39,548 nt of DNA from Bacillota bacterium (GTDB taxonomy: Bacteria; Bacillota; Clostridia; Acetivibrionales; DSM-1351). The notes under the pieces are model-generated. The model saw nothing but the letters and a program-made list of their open reading frames with translations, made no database searches and was not told where the DNA came from. A program made the position numbers and the translations under genes. Of the stretch, positions 32,151 through 39,548 are shown in pieces. The DNA is taken from the NCBI GenBank assembly GCA_023415305.1, contig JAEZKZ010000049.1:1-39548 (forward strand). The letters are read 5' to 3'. Position 1 is the first letter of the stretch, and each line of letters starts with the position of its first letter.

Positions 32151-32550
32151 ACCTGTTCAGGAGGGGACCCGGTGTCTACTCCACTTTTCAAAACCATCGT
32201 GAATATCGCCTGCTTCTGATAAAATTCCGTAGCATAATTTTGCCACTCCTTAATTAAATTGACCTGTAATGGTATTTTAGAAATATTTAAAAAATTGTAA
32301 ATAAAAAAAGGATTATCGGGAAATTTGTAGAAATATGTAGATATTATTCAAGACAGTTAATCTTCTACTTATAATCTAGTATTTAGAAAATGATACAAAA
32401 CTTATGGTATGTTTTTGTTATAAATTTAATTGCACCGACTTATTACTTCGCATAAGCTCTACATGGATAAATTACCGATGATATACGAAGCAATACTTTG
32501 TTTATCAGACGTAAATTATATAATAATCTATAATAAACAGGAGGTCAAAG
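32151..32550. other. 400-bp spacer with a possible reverse-strand gene remnant and an inverted repeat
   Basis: On the reverse strand 32260-32108 reads coding-like: LIKEWQNYATEFYQKQAIFT and then MVLKSGVDTGSPPEQVKKKV. It has no plausible start and its stop codon falls inside the terminator, so it is probably debris. An imperfect inverted repeat (TTACTTCGCATA at 32443-32454 with TATACGAAGCAA at 32482-32493, 10 of 12 pairs) lies in the leader of the chemoreceptor gene. Nothing else is recognised. Confidence 0.3.
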
Positions 32551-34587
32551 ATGCGTAGAAAAGGTACTATTAGATTTAGAGGATTAAGCTGGAGGATGTT
32601 TACAGTATGTATTCTGTGTACGTTAATACCTATGTTATTAAGTATGTACATAACCACCTATTTTTCGCAAAAATATTTAGGAGATTCGTCTAGCAATTCA
32701 TTATTAGATATTGCTGTTGAAAAGACTAACCAAATTGAATTAGCCTTGCTAGACATTGAAAAGCAGGTTCAATCAATTGCCATGCAACCCAGCATAGTTG
32801 ATCCGTTAAGCGAAGCAGTTATTAATTCTTCAAATCCAAGCGCAGCAGACCTCCATAAAATTTCAAAAAATTTAGAGGATAATTTTAAATTGTCCAATGG
32901 TCTTTTTGAGAATATATTTCTAATGTATAAAAATAAAGATATTGCCGATGGTATCGGAGGTAAATCTGTAGGATGGGAAAATGAAGCGATTGGAAGCACT
33001 GATAAAATACTGATACGTGCTGCAACAGCATCACCTACTACAGGTCGTCCTGTTATGGCAATAGTATCTCCTGTAAAAAGTAATGATAAACATTTGGGCT
33101 CAGTTGGTATATCAATAGAATTGAACAATTTATCTGCAAAAATAGTTGAAAGCAACTCTTCTAAGAGTGTTTTCAAAACACTTATTTTAAATTCAGAAGG
33201 ACTTGTTATTTCATCAGCAGATCAAAAATATGTTTTATCTTTAGATTTTAAGGATGAGAAGGCAGGATTACAGGATTTTTATGATACAATTAAATCTAAT
33301 AAAGCAGGTATTGGTTACTTTACCCTCGACGGTAATAAACATATTGCCGCATACAGCAGTAGTGACAAGTACGGCATGTACATATTATCCTACAAATCTG
33401 TTTCAGAACACAGGAAACTGATAGAAACTCTGCAATTAAGAGTTCTTCAAGTTATTATACCAAGTATTATATTTATAGCATGTATTATTTATTTATCATC
33501 CAGAAAAATAACAAAACCCATACTTGCAGTTTCCGAACAAGCAGAACGATTGGCAAATGGAGATTTAACAGTTAATATTCCTGAATCTGCTCTGATGAGA
33601 AAGGATGAACTTGGTAAGCTGGCAAATTCTTTTTCCACTATGGTTCAGAATTTTAAAATTATCATATCTCAGATAACCGAAACATCGGAAAAAGTAGCTG
33701 CATCCAGTCAGGAATTGTATGCATCCGGTGATCAGGTTGGTACGGCAGCTGAAGATGTGGGCAAAACAATTCTTGGTATCGCTTCCGGAGCTGAAGAACA
33801 ATCCACTAAGATTAATTCCGCGCTGTCAAACCTGAAAGACTTAGTCAATCAAATCAACGAAGTAAATACCAGCACGTATCAAATGCAAAAAAACACAGTA
33901 TATATGATAGATGAAATTGCAAAAGGAAGCAAGACAGCTGATGAATCCATTGATAGTATTAATAATCTTAAAGCTGATGCAGAGGGAGTTTCCAAAGTTA
34001 TTTTCAGTTTGGGGAACACTTCAAATCAAATTGGACAGATTATAGAATTAATCAGTGGCATAGCAAAGCAGACCAACTTGCTTGCTTTAAATGCGGCTAT
34101 CGAGGCAGCTAGAGCTGGAGAAGCCGGAAAAGGCTTCAGCGTGGTCGCCGATGAAATAAGGAAGCTGGCTGAAGAGTCTTCAGATGCCAGCGGCAGGATA
34201 GCAAAGTTAATAGTAGAAGTAAAAAGTGGTGTTGATACAGCAGTTAATAAGATGAATAATAGTATAGAGACTGTAAATTCAAGTGTAAAAGCCATCCAAG
34301 GAAATGGAGAAACTTTTAGCGAGATATCTAAACAGGCTGAACAATTAAAGGATATAGTAGCTAGTGTTGCAAAAAATGTAGAAATAATGACTGTTAACAG
34401 CAATGACTTTGAGAATACAATGCAGGAGATAAATGAGACAAGTCATGAGTTTGCCGCAAATGCAGAAGGAGTATCGGCAGCCAGTGAAGAGCAGATAGCT
34501 TTGACAGAAGAAATTGTTTCTTTATCTAAAGCAATGGCAGGAATGTCTGAGGAGCTATCAGGTCTGATTAAGAATTTTAAACTGTAA
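32551..34587 (+). CDS. Methyl-accepting chemotaxis protein
   Basis: This 678-residue receptor has an N-terminal membrane span (about 15-35), a long extracellular sensor (about 36-295) with the layout of a dCache-type domain, and a second span (VLQVIIPSIIFIACIIYLSS). A HAMP domain follows (RKITKPILAVSEQAERLANG), then the cytoplasmic signalling domain with the hairpin tip ISGIAKQTNLLALNAAIEAA and KGFSVVADEIRKLAEES. The ligand is unknown. AGGAGG precedes the ATG. It stands alone; no che genes are nearby. Confidence 0.93.
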   Translation: MRRKGTIRFRGLSWRMFTVCILCTLIPMLLSMYITTYFSQKYLGDSSSNSLLDIAVEKTNQIELALLDIEKQVQSIAMQPSIVDPLSEAVINSSNPSAADLHKISKNLEDNFKLSNGLFENIFLMYKNKDIADGIGGKSVGWENEAIGSTDKILIRAATASPTTGRPVMAIVSPVKSNDKHLGSVGISIELNNLSAKIVESNSSKSVFKTLILNSEGLVISSADQKYVLSLDFKDEKAGLQDFYDTIKSNKAGIGYFTLDGNKHIAAYSSSDKYGMYILSYKSVSEHRKLIETLQLRVLQVIIPSIIFIACIIYLSSRKITKPILAVSEQAERLANGDLTVNIPESALMRKDELGKLANSFSTMVQNFKIIISQITETSEKVAASSQELYASGDQVGTAAEDVGKTILGIASGAEEQSTKINSALSNLKDLVNQINEVNTSTYQMQKNTVYMIDEIAKGSKTADESIDSINNLKADAEGVSKVIFSLGNTSNQIGQIIELISGIAKQTNLLALNAAIEAARAGEAGKGFSVVADEIRKLAEESSDASGRIAKLIVEVKSGVDTAVNKMNNSIETVNSSVKAIQGNGETFSEISKQAEQLKDIVASVAKNVEIMTVNSNDFENTMQEINETSHEFAANAEGVSAASEEQIALTEEIVSLSKAMAGMSEELSGLIKNFKL

Positions 34588-34609
34588 GCTTTATGAAGGG
34601 GGGACCTCG

Positions 34610-34669
34610 CCCGGTACCCAAACCTGACGGTTTCGGTACCGGGATACTACGCTCACGGGTTCAAGCCCC
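34610..34669 (+). other. Stable hairpin followed by a T-arm-like sequence
   Basis: CCCGGTACC (34610-34618) pairs with GGTACCGGG (34635-34643). After one C-C mismatch, AAACC pairs with GGTTT around a TGAC loop. Thirteen bases after this, GGGTTCAAGCCCC (34657-34669) has the exact form of a tRNA T-arm, but no acceptor, D or anticodon arm can be found around it. The block is much richer in GC than its surroundings and has no T tract. Its nature is unknown; it is not a duplicate of the neighbouring tRNA end. Confidence 0.4.
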
Positions 34670-34685
34670 AATATATACGGACAAC

Positions 34686-34716
34686 AAAAAAACTACTGAT
34701 TTCTCAGTAGTTTTTT
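34686..34716 (-). terminator. Terminator of the tRNA-Leu transcript
   Basis: Read on the reverse strand, AACTACTGA and TCAGTAGTT form a perfect stem with a GAAA tetraloop, followed by a T run. The opposite flank is T-rich in the other sense, so it may also work for the plus-strand chemoreceptor transcript. Confidence 0.85.
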
Positions 34717-34718
34717 CT

Positions 34719-34801
34719 TGGTGCGATCGATGGGACTTGAACCCATACGGTCTCCCACACGCCCCTCAAACGTGCGCGTCTGCCAGTTCCGCCACGATCG
34801 C
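34719..34801 (-). tRNA. tRNA-Leu (anticodon GAG), CCA encoded
   Basis: The reverse strand folds as a class II tRNA: acceptor GCGATCG/CGATCGC, D-arm with GGCAGA, anticodon stem CACGT/GCGTG with loop TTGAGGG (anticodon GAG), a long variable arm and T-arm ATGGG/CCCAT with loop TTCAAGT. The 3' ACCA is encoded. It reads CUC and CUU. A consensus promoter lies 40 bp upstream and a terminator directly downstream. Confidence 0.95.
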
Positions 34802-34840
34802 ATTTGTGATTTTGCTGCGCTTCCCGCATCAGCAAGTATG

Positions 34841-34869
34841 ATTATACTAGGTAATTTTAAGGGTGTCAA
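34841..34869 (-). promoter_or_regulatory. Consensus promoter of the tRNA-Leu gene
   Basis: On the reverse strand TTGACA (34869-34864), a 17-bp spacer and TATAAT (34846-34841) form a perfect sigma-A promoter. Confidence 0.9.
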
Positions 34870-35006
34870 TAATTAATTTATAAAAAAATTTATTTTGTAC
34901 AAAATATTTTTGGTAAACGAAGAAGATACCTATAGCACTTGTTAATATGTAATCCCTAACAACTAATTAACAAAGTGTAAATAAATAAAGTATTTTTAAA
35001 AATGTG

Positions 35007-35035
35007 TTGAACCCGACGTTCAGTATTGGTAAAAT
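35007..35035 (+). promoter_or_regulatory. Promoter of the DUF624 gene
   Basis: TTGAAC (35007-35012), a 17-bp spacer and TAAAAT (35030-35035) form a good sigma-A promoter about 60 bp before the start codon. Confidence 0.7.
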
Positions 35036-35096
35036 ACTTATTGTTATAACAAATGCATAGTAATTCAACTATTGAATATGAAAAGGAGAGTTGCGC

Positions 35097-36038
35097 GTGG
35101 GGTTATTCAGTGCAAACTACAATAAACCAGGGCCCGGAGTTGATAAGGATGCTCCTCCTAAGCCCAGATTTTTTATTTTTTTTGAGGTTCTTAAGCGTAA
35201 GTTCTGGCATTTGCTCAGGGTTAACCTGATGTTTGTTTTATTTAACATTCCAGCATTATTAATTGCACTTATTGTATCTTCAGTCTATTTACAAAAATTA
35301 CAGTTCGATGGAGGAATAGGTGATTTTTATATCAGATTCTTTTTGGCTGCTGTATTGACATTAGTGCCAGTAATTACACTGGGTCCTGTACAGGCTGGTT
35401 TTACCTATATTTTAAGAAACTATTCCAGAGAAGAGCATTCTTTTATATGGTGGGATTTTAAGGAGAACTTTGTTAAGAATTTTAAACAGGGTATGCTGAT
35501 TACAGTAATTGATATAGTCGTCATGTATATTCTTGGTATAGCCATAAATTTCTATACCACCCAAAGCGGATTACTAGCCACTGCAGCAACATCCTTTGTA
35601 GTGCTATCGATGGCAATTTTTATGATAATGCATTTATATATTTACCCCATGTTGGTTACAGTTCATTTGAGCATTAAGGACCTTTATAAGAACGCATTTA
35701 TCCTTTCGATACTGAAACTGCTACCAAACGTGTTGTTTTTAATACTAAACCTTGCAGTAGCATATCTGGCCTTTTATTTCATTGTAGCCGGAATAATCCT
35801 GTATATACTGATACTTCCATGCTTCATAGCTTTAATGAACAATTTTTATGTCAATCCCATAATAAAAAAATATGTTGTAACTGAGCCTGAAACTAAAGAA
35901 GCGGAAGAATTAGACGATGAAGACGATGAAAACGATGGGGAAAGCTTCTATAAAAAGGATTATAAGAAAGCGGACAGCACTTTAGAATTAGATTCCAATA
36001 ACAAAACAGATTCCGAGGAAGATTCCGACAATAAATAA
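35097..36038 (+). CDS. YesL-like membrane protein (DUF624)
   Basis: The 313-residue protein starts at a GTG (35097), 8 bases after AAGGAG; the TTG at 35091 is too close to it. Residues about 25-260 contain five or six membrane spans, with KFWHLLRVNLMFVLFNIPAL, TLGPVQAGFTYILRNYSREE and HLYIYPMLVTVH as in DUF624/YesL proteins. These often occur with carbohydrate-uptake genes, but none are here. The last 45 residues are a very acidic cytoplasmic tail (EELDDEDDENDGE). Confidence 0.85.
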   Translation: MGLFSANYNKPGPGVDKDAPPKPRFFIFFEVLKRKFWHLLRVNLMFVLFNIPALLIALIVSSVYLQKLQFDGGIGDFYIRFFLAAVLTLVPVITLGPVQAGFTYILRNYSREEHSFIWWDFKENFVKNFKQGMLITVIDIVVMYILGIAINFYTTQSGLLATAATSFVVLSMAIFMIMHLYIYPMLVTVHLSIKDLYKNAFILSILKLLPNVLFLILNLAVAYLAFYFIVAGIILYILILPCFIALMNNFYVNPIIKKYVVTEPETKEAEELDDEDDENDGESFYKKDYKKADSTLELDSNNKTDSEEDSDNK

Positions 36039-36090
36039 TAATATACTATATAACACATCAAATTAATAAATGTATAACAATGAATTTACG

Positions 36091-36120
36091 GAACCTGACC
36101 TACGGTTGGGTTCTTTTATT
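36091..36120 (+). terminator. Probable terminator after the DUF624 gene
   Basis: GAACC (36091-36095) pairs with GGTTC (36109-36113), with an inner ACC/GGT pairing, and TTTTATT follows. It is a short but plausible intrinsic terminator. Confidence 0.6.
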
Positions 36121-36212
36121 ATATAAAATCGTACGTTAGAATATATTGATATAAAAGTGAAGAGATGCAGAAGGAAGTACATAGTCTATAATATAGCTTG
36201 TTCATGATAAGG

Positions 36213-36268
36213 CCAATTAGTTAAGGGGCTGACATACCAATTATTCTAGTATGACCGCCCCCTATTGG
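36213..36268 (-). other. Imperfect long inverted repeat after the dap operon
   Basis: CCAAT at 36213 pairs with ATTGG at 36264-36268. Inside it, GGGGC- and CATAC-type segments pair with GTATG and GCCCC. The structure lies about 20 bp after the last gene of the lysine operon and probably ends or protects that transcript, though no T tract follows. Confidence 0.4.
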
Positions 36269-36288
36269 TAAAGTAGTTGTTAATTCTA

Positions 36289-36759
36289 TTACAGCAAGAA
36301 CTCTTTTTTTATAGCTGAGATAGTTTTATCGGTATCCTTATCGTAAATAAGGAAGGATATATCTACTTCTGAGGTTGTAACAAGTTTAACATCCACTTCG
36401 TTAGCCGCAAGAAGTCTGAACAGCCTGGCGGCAACTCCGGGAATTTCCTTCATGGCTTCTCCGAATACACTTATTTTTGTGCTGTCAGAATCTATACCTA
36501 CTCTTAGGTTTGGAACAGAGTTTCTGTATGCATTGAGCATGGATATTACTTTTGTTATATTATCTGCCGGCATGCTGAAGGAAATGTTTATTTTTCCTTT
36601 ATATGGAGGGGACTGGCTAATCATATCAATATTTATATTTTCTTCTGCAATTTTACTGAATATATTAGATATCACCAGCATATCATTGGGAAGATTATCT
36701 ACTGTCACCATTGCTACATTGTACACGGTACACATACTCGTAACCGAATTATTAGACAT
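36289..36759 (-). CDS. Free-standing aspartokinase-type ACT regulatory protein
   Basis: The 156-residue protein consists only of two ACT domains like the regulatory half of aspartokinase. The first has NVAMVTVDNLPNDMLVISNI and NIDMISQSPP. The second has KISVFGEAMKEIPGVAARLF and KLVTTSEVDISFLI, close to the V-G-x-G-M-x-x-x-PGVAA and TSE motifs of LysC. The kinase domain is absent and there is no sign of truncation: AGGAGGG precedes the ATG at 36759. As the third gene of the lysine-riboswitch operon it is probably a separately encoded beta-type subunit of aspartokinase, or a lysine sensor for it. B. subtilis LysC makes such a subunit by internal initiation. Confidence 0.85.
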   Translation of the reverse strand: MSNNSVTSMCTVYNVAMVTVDNLPNDMLVISNIFSKIAEENINIDMISQSPPYKGKINISFSMPADNITKVISMLNAYRNSVPNLRVGIDSDSTKISVFGEAMKEIPGVAARLFRLLAANEVDVKLVTTSEVDISFLIYDKDTDKTISAIKKEFLL

Positions 36760-36803
36760 AAGAATTCCCTCCTATAAAAAATATTAAATTCACAATAAAA
36801 ATA

Positions 36804-37568
36804 CTAATTTATTTCGGCAATGAGATCCGTCATGGAATAAAGTCCAGGCGCCTTATCCCAAAGGAAAAGTGAAGCCTTAAGAGCACCTACGCCAAAAATT
36901 TCCTTTGACGTTGCAGTGTGATTTATTTCAATGATTTCATCATTGCCTGCAAATATAACAGAGTGATCGCCAACTATTGTACCTCCGCGAACAGCATGAA
37001 TACCAATTTCCTGCTTACCGCGTTTCTTCATTCTGGAATGTCTGTCATAAGTGTATTCACACTTTTCCTCAAGTGTATCATTAATGGCTTCAGCTATCGC
37101 TAAAGCTGTTCCGCTTGGTGCATCAATCTTCTGGTTATGATGCTTTTCGACTATTTCAATATCAAACTGTCCTTCAAGGACCTTAGCAGCCTTTTTAACA
37201 AGATCAATAAGTAAATTTACCCCCAGAGACATATTAGCCGAGTAAAATACCGGAATATTTTTGGAAACCTCTTTTTTCAAAACATTAATTTGTTCACTTG
37301 AGAGTCCAGTGGTACAAACAATAACAGGTATTTTTCTTTCCTGGGCAAACTCTATCAAACCGCCGAAGGCTTTGGGGCTTGAAAAGTCTATAATAACATC
37401 TACCTTGACATTGCACTCCCGTAAAGTAGTAAAAACAGGGTAGGGGTTTTTTATGTTATTATTTATGTCAGATCCTGCAGCAATTTTTAAACCATCGAAA
37501 TTCTCAGCCAGCCTGGTAATTACCTGGCCCATTTTGCCATTACAACCGCTTAGTAAAACATTAATCAT
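36804..37568 (-). CDS. dapB: 4-hydroxy-tetrahydrodipicolinate reductase
   Basis: The 254-residue enzyme has the nucleotide-binding GCNGKMG at residues 8-14, IIDFSSPKAFGGLIEFA, CTTGLS and YSANMSLGVN. The catalytic and substrate region is VEKHHNQKIDAPSGTA, where the paired His and Lys are expected. RGGTIVGDHSVIFAG and HTATSKEIFGVGAL complete the family pattern. It reduces the DapA product with NAD(P)H on the way to diaminopimelate and lysine. The start is the ATG at 37568 with AGGATG 8 bases upstream. It is the second gene of the operon. Confidence 0.95.
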   Translation of the reverse strand: MINVLLSGCNGKMGQVITRLAENFDGLKIAAGSDINNNIKNPYPVFTTLRECNVKVDVIIDFSSPKAFGGLIEFAQERKIPVIVCTTGLSSEQINVLKKEVSKNIPVFYSANMSLGVNLLIDLVKKAAKVLEGQFDIEIVEKHHNQKIDAPSGTALAIAEAINDTLEEKCEYTYDRHSRMKKRGKQEIGIHAVRGGTIVGDHSVIFAGNDEIIEINHTATSKEIFGVGALKASLFLWDKAPGLYSMTDLIAEIN

Positions 37569-37674
37569 TTGTGTCACATCCTAATCATTATTATCAAGAT
37601 AGCTTTGTTATAAGTGTATCATTTATAAATATATTAAAGCTCATTTTTAATACAATGTTCTTACTACTGTTAAA

Positions 37675-38556
37675 TTAAGACAACAAACCGTATTTTTTCA
37701 GTTCGTTTCTTAATATGTCGAGGTTTTTTTCGGACATATCTATCAAAGGCAGTCTGCAGCTACCTACATTCATACCCAGAAGATTCATGGCAGCTTTTAT
37801 CGGAATGGGACTTACTTCTATAAACAGAGCTTTAATAAGGTCAAGGGTCCTCAACTGGAGCTTTCTGCTGGCCTCAACATCTCCTGCAAGGTACTTGGCT
37901 ACCATGTCATGAGTGTCTTTCGGAATGATATTGGCCATTACAGATATAACACCCTTTGCACCTAATGAAAGGAAGGGAACAATTGCAGCATCTTCTCCCG
38001 AATATACAGAAAAATCTTCTCCGCAAAGGTTAACAACATCCCCAACCTGTGAAAGATTACACTCTTTTATGGCAACGATATTATCGATTTCAGACAAAGC
38101 TTTAATTGTTTCGGGAGAAATATTCAGATTTGTTCTTGAAGGAACATTATAAAGTACCACCGGAATATTTATGCTGTTGGCAATTAGCTTAAAATGCTCA
38201 TAAAGGCCCTTTTGCGTGGTCTTATTGTAATAGGGAGTAACAGTTAAAATAGCATCTGCTCCGACTTCCTGGGCATATTTGCTAAGCTCAATAGCATGAA
38301 CTGTGTGATTACTTCCTGTACCTGCTATAACCGGTACTCTACCGTTTACCTTCTCAACAGTAAATTTAATGGCAGCCTTATGCTCATTGTCATACATTGT
38401 GGATGCTTCACCCGTAGTGCCTGCAATAATTATGGCATCAGTGCCTTCTTTAATTTGATACTCAATTAATTCAGAAAGTTTATTGTAGTCTGTACCGTCA
38501 TTTGTAAACGGAGTAACAATTGCAACGCCTGATCCTGTAAAAATTGGTTTTCTCAT
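37675..38556 (-). CDS. dapA: 4-hydroxy-tetrahydrodipicolinate synthase
   Basis: The 293-residue TIM-barrel enzyme has GTTGEASTM with the catalytic Thr, TPYYNKTTQ, LYNVPSRTN with the catalytic Tyr and the substrate-binding Arg, and the Schiff-base Lys164 in VAIKECNLSQ. It condenses pyruvate with aspartate semialdehyde, the first committed step to lysine and diaminopimelate. ATGGAGG precedes the ATG at 38556. It is the first gene of the operon and sits directly behind the lysine riboswitch and its terminator, so end-product repression acts at transcription elongation. Confidence 0.96.
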   Translation of the reverse strand: MRKPIFTGSGVAIVTPFTNDGTDYNKLSELIEYQIKEGTDAIIIAGTTGEASTMYDNEHKAAIKFTVEKVNGRVPVIAGTGSNHTVHAIELSKYAQEVGADAILTVTPYYNKTTQKGLYEHFKLIANSINIPVVLYNVPSRTNLNISPETIKALSEIDNIVAIKECNLSQVGDVVNLCGEDFSVYSGEDAAIVPFLSLGAKGVISVMANIIPKDTHDMVAKYLAGDVEASRKLQLRTLDLIKALFIEVSPIPIKAAMNLLGMNVGSCRLPLIDMSEKNLDILRNELKKYGLLS

Positions 38557-38665
38557 AATAACCTCCATTTGAGTGATATTAACACACTGCTATTCTTTAT
38601 TATACAATTGAAACAAAGCATATGCATTAATCAAAAGTTTTAATTGTAATACTTTCTCTAAAATG

Positions 38666-38691
38666 TAAAAAACGTTGGCGTAAGCCAACGT
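38666..38691 (-). terminator. Riboswitch-controlled terminator before dapA
   Basis: On the reverse strand ACGTTGGC (38691-38684) pairs with GCCAACGT (38679-38672) around TTAC, followed at once by a T run (38671-38666). It stands about 40 nt after the lysine aptamer and 110 nt before dapA, as expected for the expression platform. Confidence 0.88.
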
Positions 38692-38729
38692 CTGTTTTCT
38701 AAATTATAACCGGAAAAATTATAATAAAC

Positions 38730-38901
38730 AGATAGCGCTCCACCACATCATTATGATGACAGTCTCAAGGCTCTTAACCTTAAAACCAGGTAATACATTT
38801 TATTGGGAAGTATTTACCTTCGGCGTTTTTCCCTTTCTCTGCAAATCATGAGACCCCAAAAATCTTCATTGCAGATACTAATTAAATACGCACCTCTATC
38901 T
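38730..38901 (-). promoter_or_regulatory. Lysine riboswitch (L box) upstream of dapA
   Basis: The reverse strand opens AGATAGAGGTGCG and closes GGAGCGCTATCT, so the P1 stem AGATAG/CTATCT encloses 172 nt. Between them come AGAGAAAGGG, the highly conserved GCCGAAGG, the P4 stem GGTAAATAC/GTATTACC, CTGG, and GAGACTGTCATCAT followed by ATGATGTGGTGGAGCGC (P5). These match the L-box consensus element by element and in order. Bound lysine should favour the downstream terminator and shut off dapA, dapB and the ACT gene. Confidence 0.95.
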
Positions 38902-38922
38902 CAAGCTATATTTATTTTTTCT

Positions 38923-38951
38923 ATCATATCATTGGTAAATAATTGTGTCAA
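38923..38951 (-). promoter_or_regulatory. Consensus promoter of the dap operon
   Basis: On the reverse strand TTGACA (38951-38946), a 17-bp spacer and TATGAT (38928-38923) form a near-perfect sigma-A promoter. Transcription would start about 15 nt before the riboswitch. Confidence 0.88.
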
Positions 38952-39126
38952 ATACTTTTACTATGAATTGGTTACAAATCAGTGTAATTGTGTATCCATT
39001 CTATGTATCTATATTATATGCCTGATATTTCAATTCTGTTACATTTTTTTTTACAGGCAGGATGTATAATATTCTATGTCGAAACAAGCTAAGAAAAATG
39101 ACGAAACTACAAGGAGTTTGTTACTA

Positions 39127-39548
39127 ATGAAGAAATTTTGCTTATTTATAAGCATGGTATTAATTATTACAATGTTTTCAGGTATCAATAGTTTTAATGT
39201 TTATGCTGCAGTAAATCCTACTGTAAAAATAGGCTTGTATTATGGATCAAAAGCTCAGAGTCAGATGATTATCAGTGCAGATAAAGGTGTTGCATTTATT
39301 GCTTATGATTCGTCTGCAAACTCGGATATCCCAATATATAACTCAATCCAGGGTCAAAGTATTAATATAATTAAGGACAGCTACTTTACCGGAAGCGGAG
39401 CAAGACTTTCAGCCGTTGCTGAAAACGGAAATCCAACAGTAGGGCCATATCATCTGAAGCTAAAAAAGACATATAATACTTATAATGAAGCAGTAAGAGA
39501 CGTAAATACATATAAACAGAAGGGAATCAAAGCCTATCCTGTGTACAC
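39127..39548 (+). CDS. SpoIID/LytB-type exported protein, 5' part only
   Basis: The gene runs off the right edge; 140 residues are visible. GGAG precedes the ATG by 10 bases. The N-terminus MKKFCLFISMVLIITMFSGI continues through NSFNVYAA, a clear Sec signal peptide with a likely cut after AYAA-like VYAA. The mature part begins VNPTVKIGLYYGSKAQSQMI, in the style of SpoIID/LytB proteins, followed by an SPOR-like segment (YNTYNEAVRDVNTYKQKGIK). Such proteins act on peptidoglycan during sporulation. The catalytic region is not in the window, so the assignment is moderate. A TATAAT lies at about 39065-39070. Confidence 0.65.
   Translation, partial: MKKFCLFISMVLIITMFSGINSFNVYAAVNPTVKIGLYYGSKAQSQMIISADKGVAFIAYDSSANSDIPIYNSIQGQSINIIKDSYFTGSGARLSAVAENGNPTVGPYHLKLKKTYNTYNEAVRDVNTYKQKGIKAYPVY

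Noticed and set aside
34657..34722. Attachment-site duplication of the tRNA-Leu 3' end
   Set aside because: Only the generic T-arm core is shared; the acceptor sequence differs, and there is no integrase nearby.
34593..34841. Plus-strand open frame of 82 codons
   Set aside because: It runs antisense through the tRNA-Leu gene and the terminator, and its composition is not protein-like.

Overview
This window looks like chromosome from an endospore-forming, low-GC Clostridia bacterium, probably near the Ruminiclostridium / Clostridium cellulolyticum group. That placement is inferred from protein style: a Bacillus-type spore transglutaminase, glycine- and proline-rich coat-like proteins, strong AGGAGG ribosome binding sites, TTGACA/TATAAT promoters and a Firmicutes-type LexA box. 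It was not tested by database search. I see no prophage, CRISPR array or rRNA. The only sign of a mobile element is the possible edge of an IS256-type element at the left end.

Layout. 1-1.6 kb holds the possible IS edge and a frameshifted secreted WG-repeat gene. 1.8-3.5 kb holds a WYL-domain regulator and a GyrI-like protein, each preceded by a TGACA-N6-TGTCA palindrome. 3.6-5.1 kb holds a GNAT/YoaP gene with an internal deletion, then an SPL-like radical SAM protein ending in a sliding-clamp-type motif. 5.2-6.6 kb holds a ribbon-helix-helix protein and a CPBP membrane protease behind four repeats spaced exactly 11 bp apart. 6.7-9.1 kb holds a double-ACT metallo-beta-lactamase-fold protein and an SRAP (YedK/HMCES) abasic-site protein. 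9.3-12.1 kb holds two small or coat-like genes and an SOS operon of a Y-family polymerase followed by two related small proteins. 12.2-16.1 kb holds a second CPBP protease, two gene remnants, a PHP protein, a GNAT and a large unknown protein. 16.2-19.8 kb holds a response regulator, an ABC transporter and a histidine kinase whose apparent start is CTG. 19.9-26.5 kb holds a Gly-rich protein, a CLC antiporter, a threonine-aldolase-like enzyme, a DbpA-like helicase and an OFA-type MFS transporter. 26.8-32 kb holds a diguanylate cyclase, small membrane proteins, and the transglutaminase gene overlapping an unknown partner gene. 32.5-36 kb holds a chemoreceptor, tRNA-Leu(GAG) and a DUF624 protein. 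36.2-39 kb is a lysine-biosynthesis operon (dapA, dapB, a free-standing aspartokinase-type ACT protein) behind a lysine riboswitch. The window ends inside a probable SpoIID/LytB-type gene.

How the parts fit. Three loci relate to DNA damage: the radical SAM protein, SRAP, and the LexA-boxed polymerase operon. The polymerase and the radical SAM protein carry the same QLSLF pentapeptide. The diaminopimelate operon is the clearest regulatory unit, with a consensus promoter, a complete L-box aptamer and an intrinsic terminator in series. Several genes are visibly decaying (WG repeat, GNAT/YoaP, a second GNAT, DUF1697), so this is a region of ongoing accessory-gene loss.
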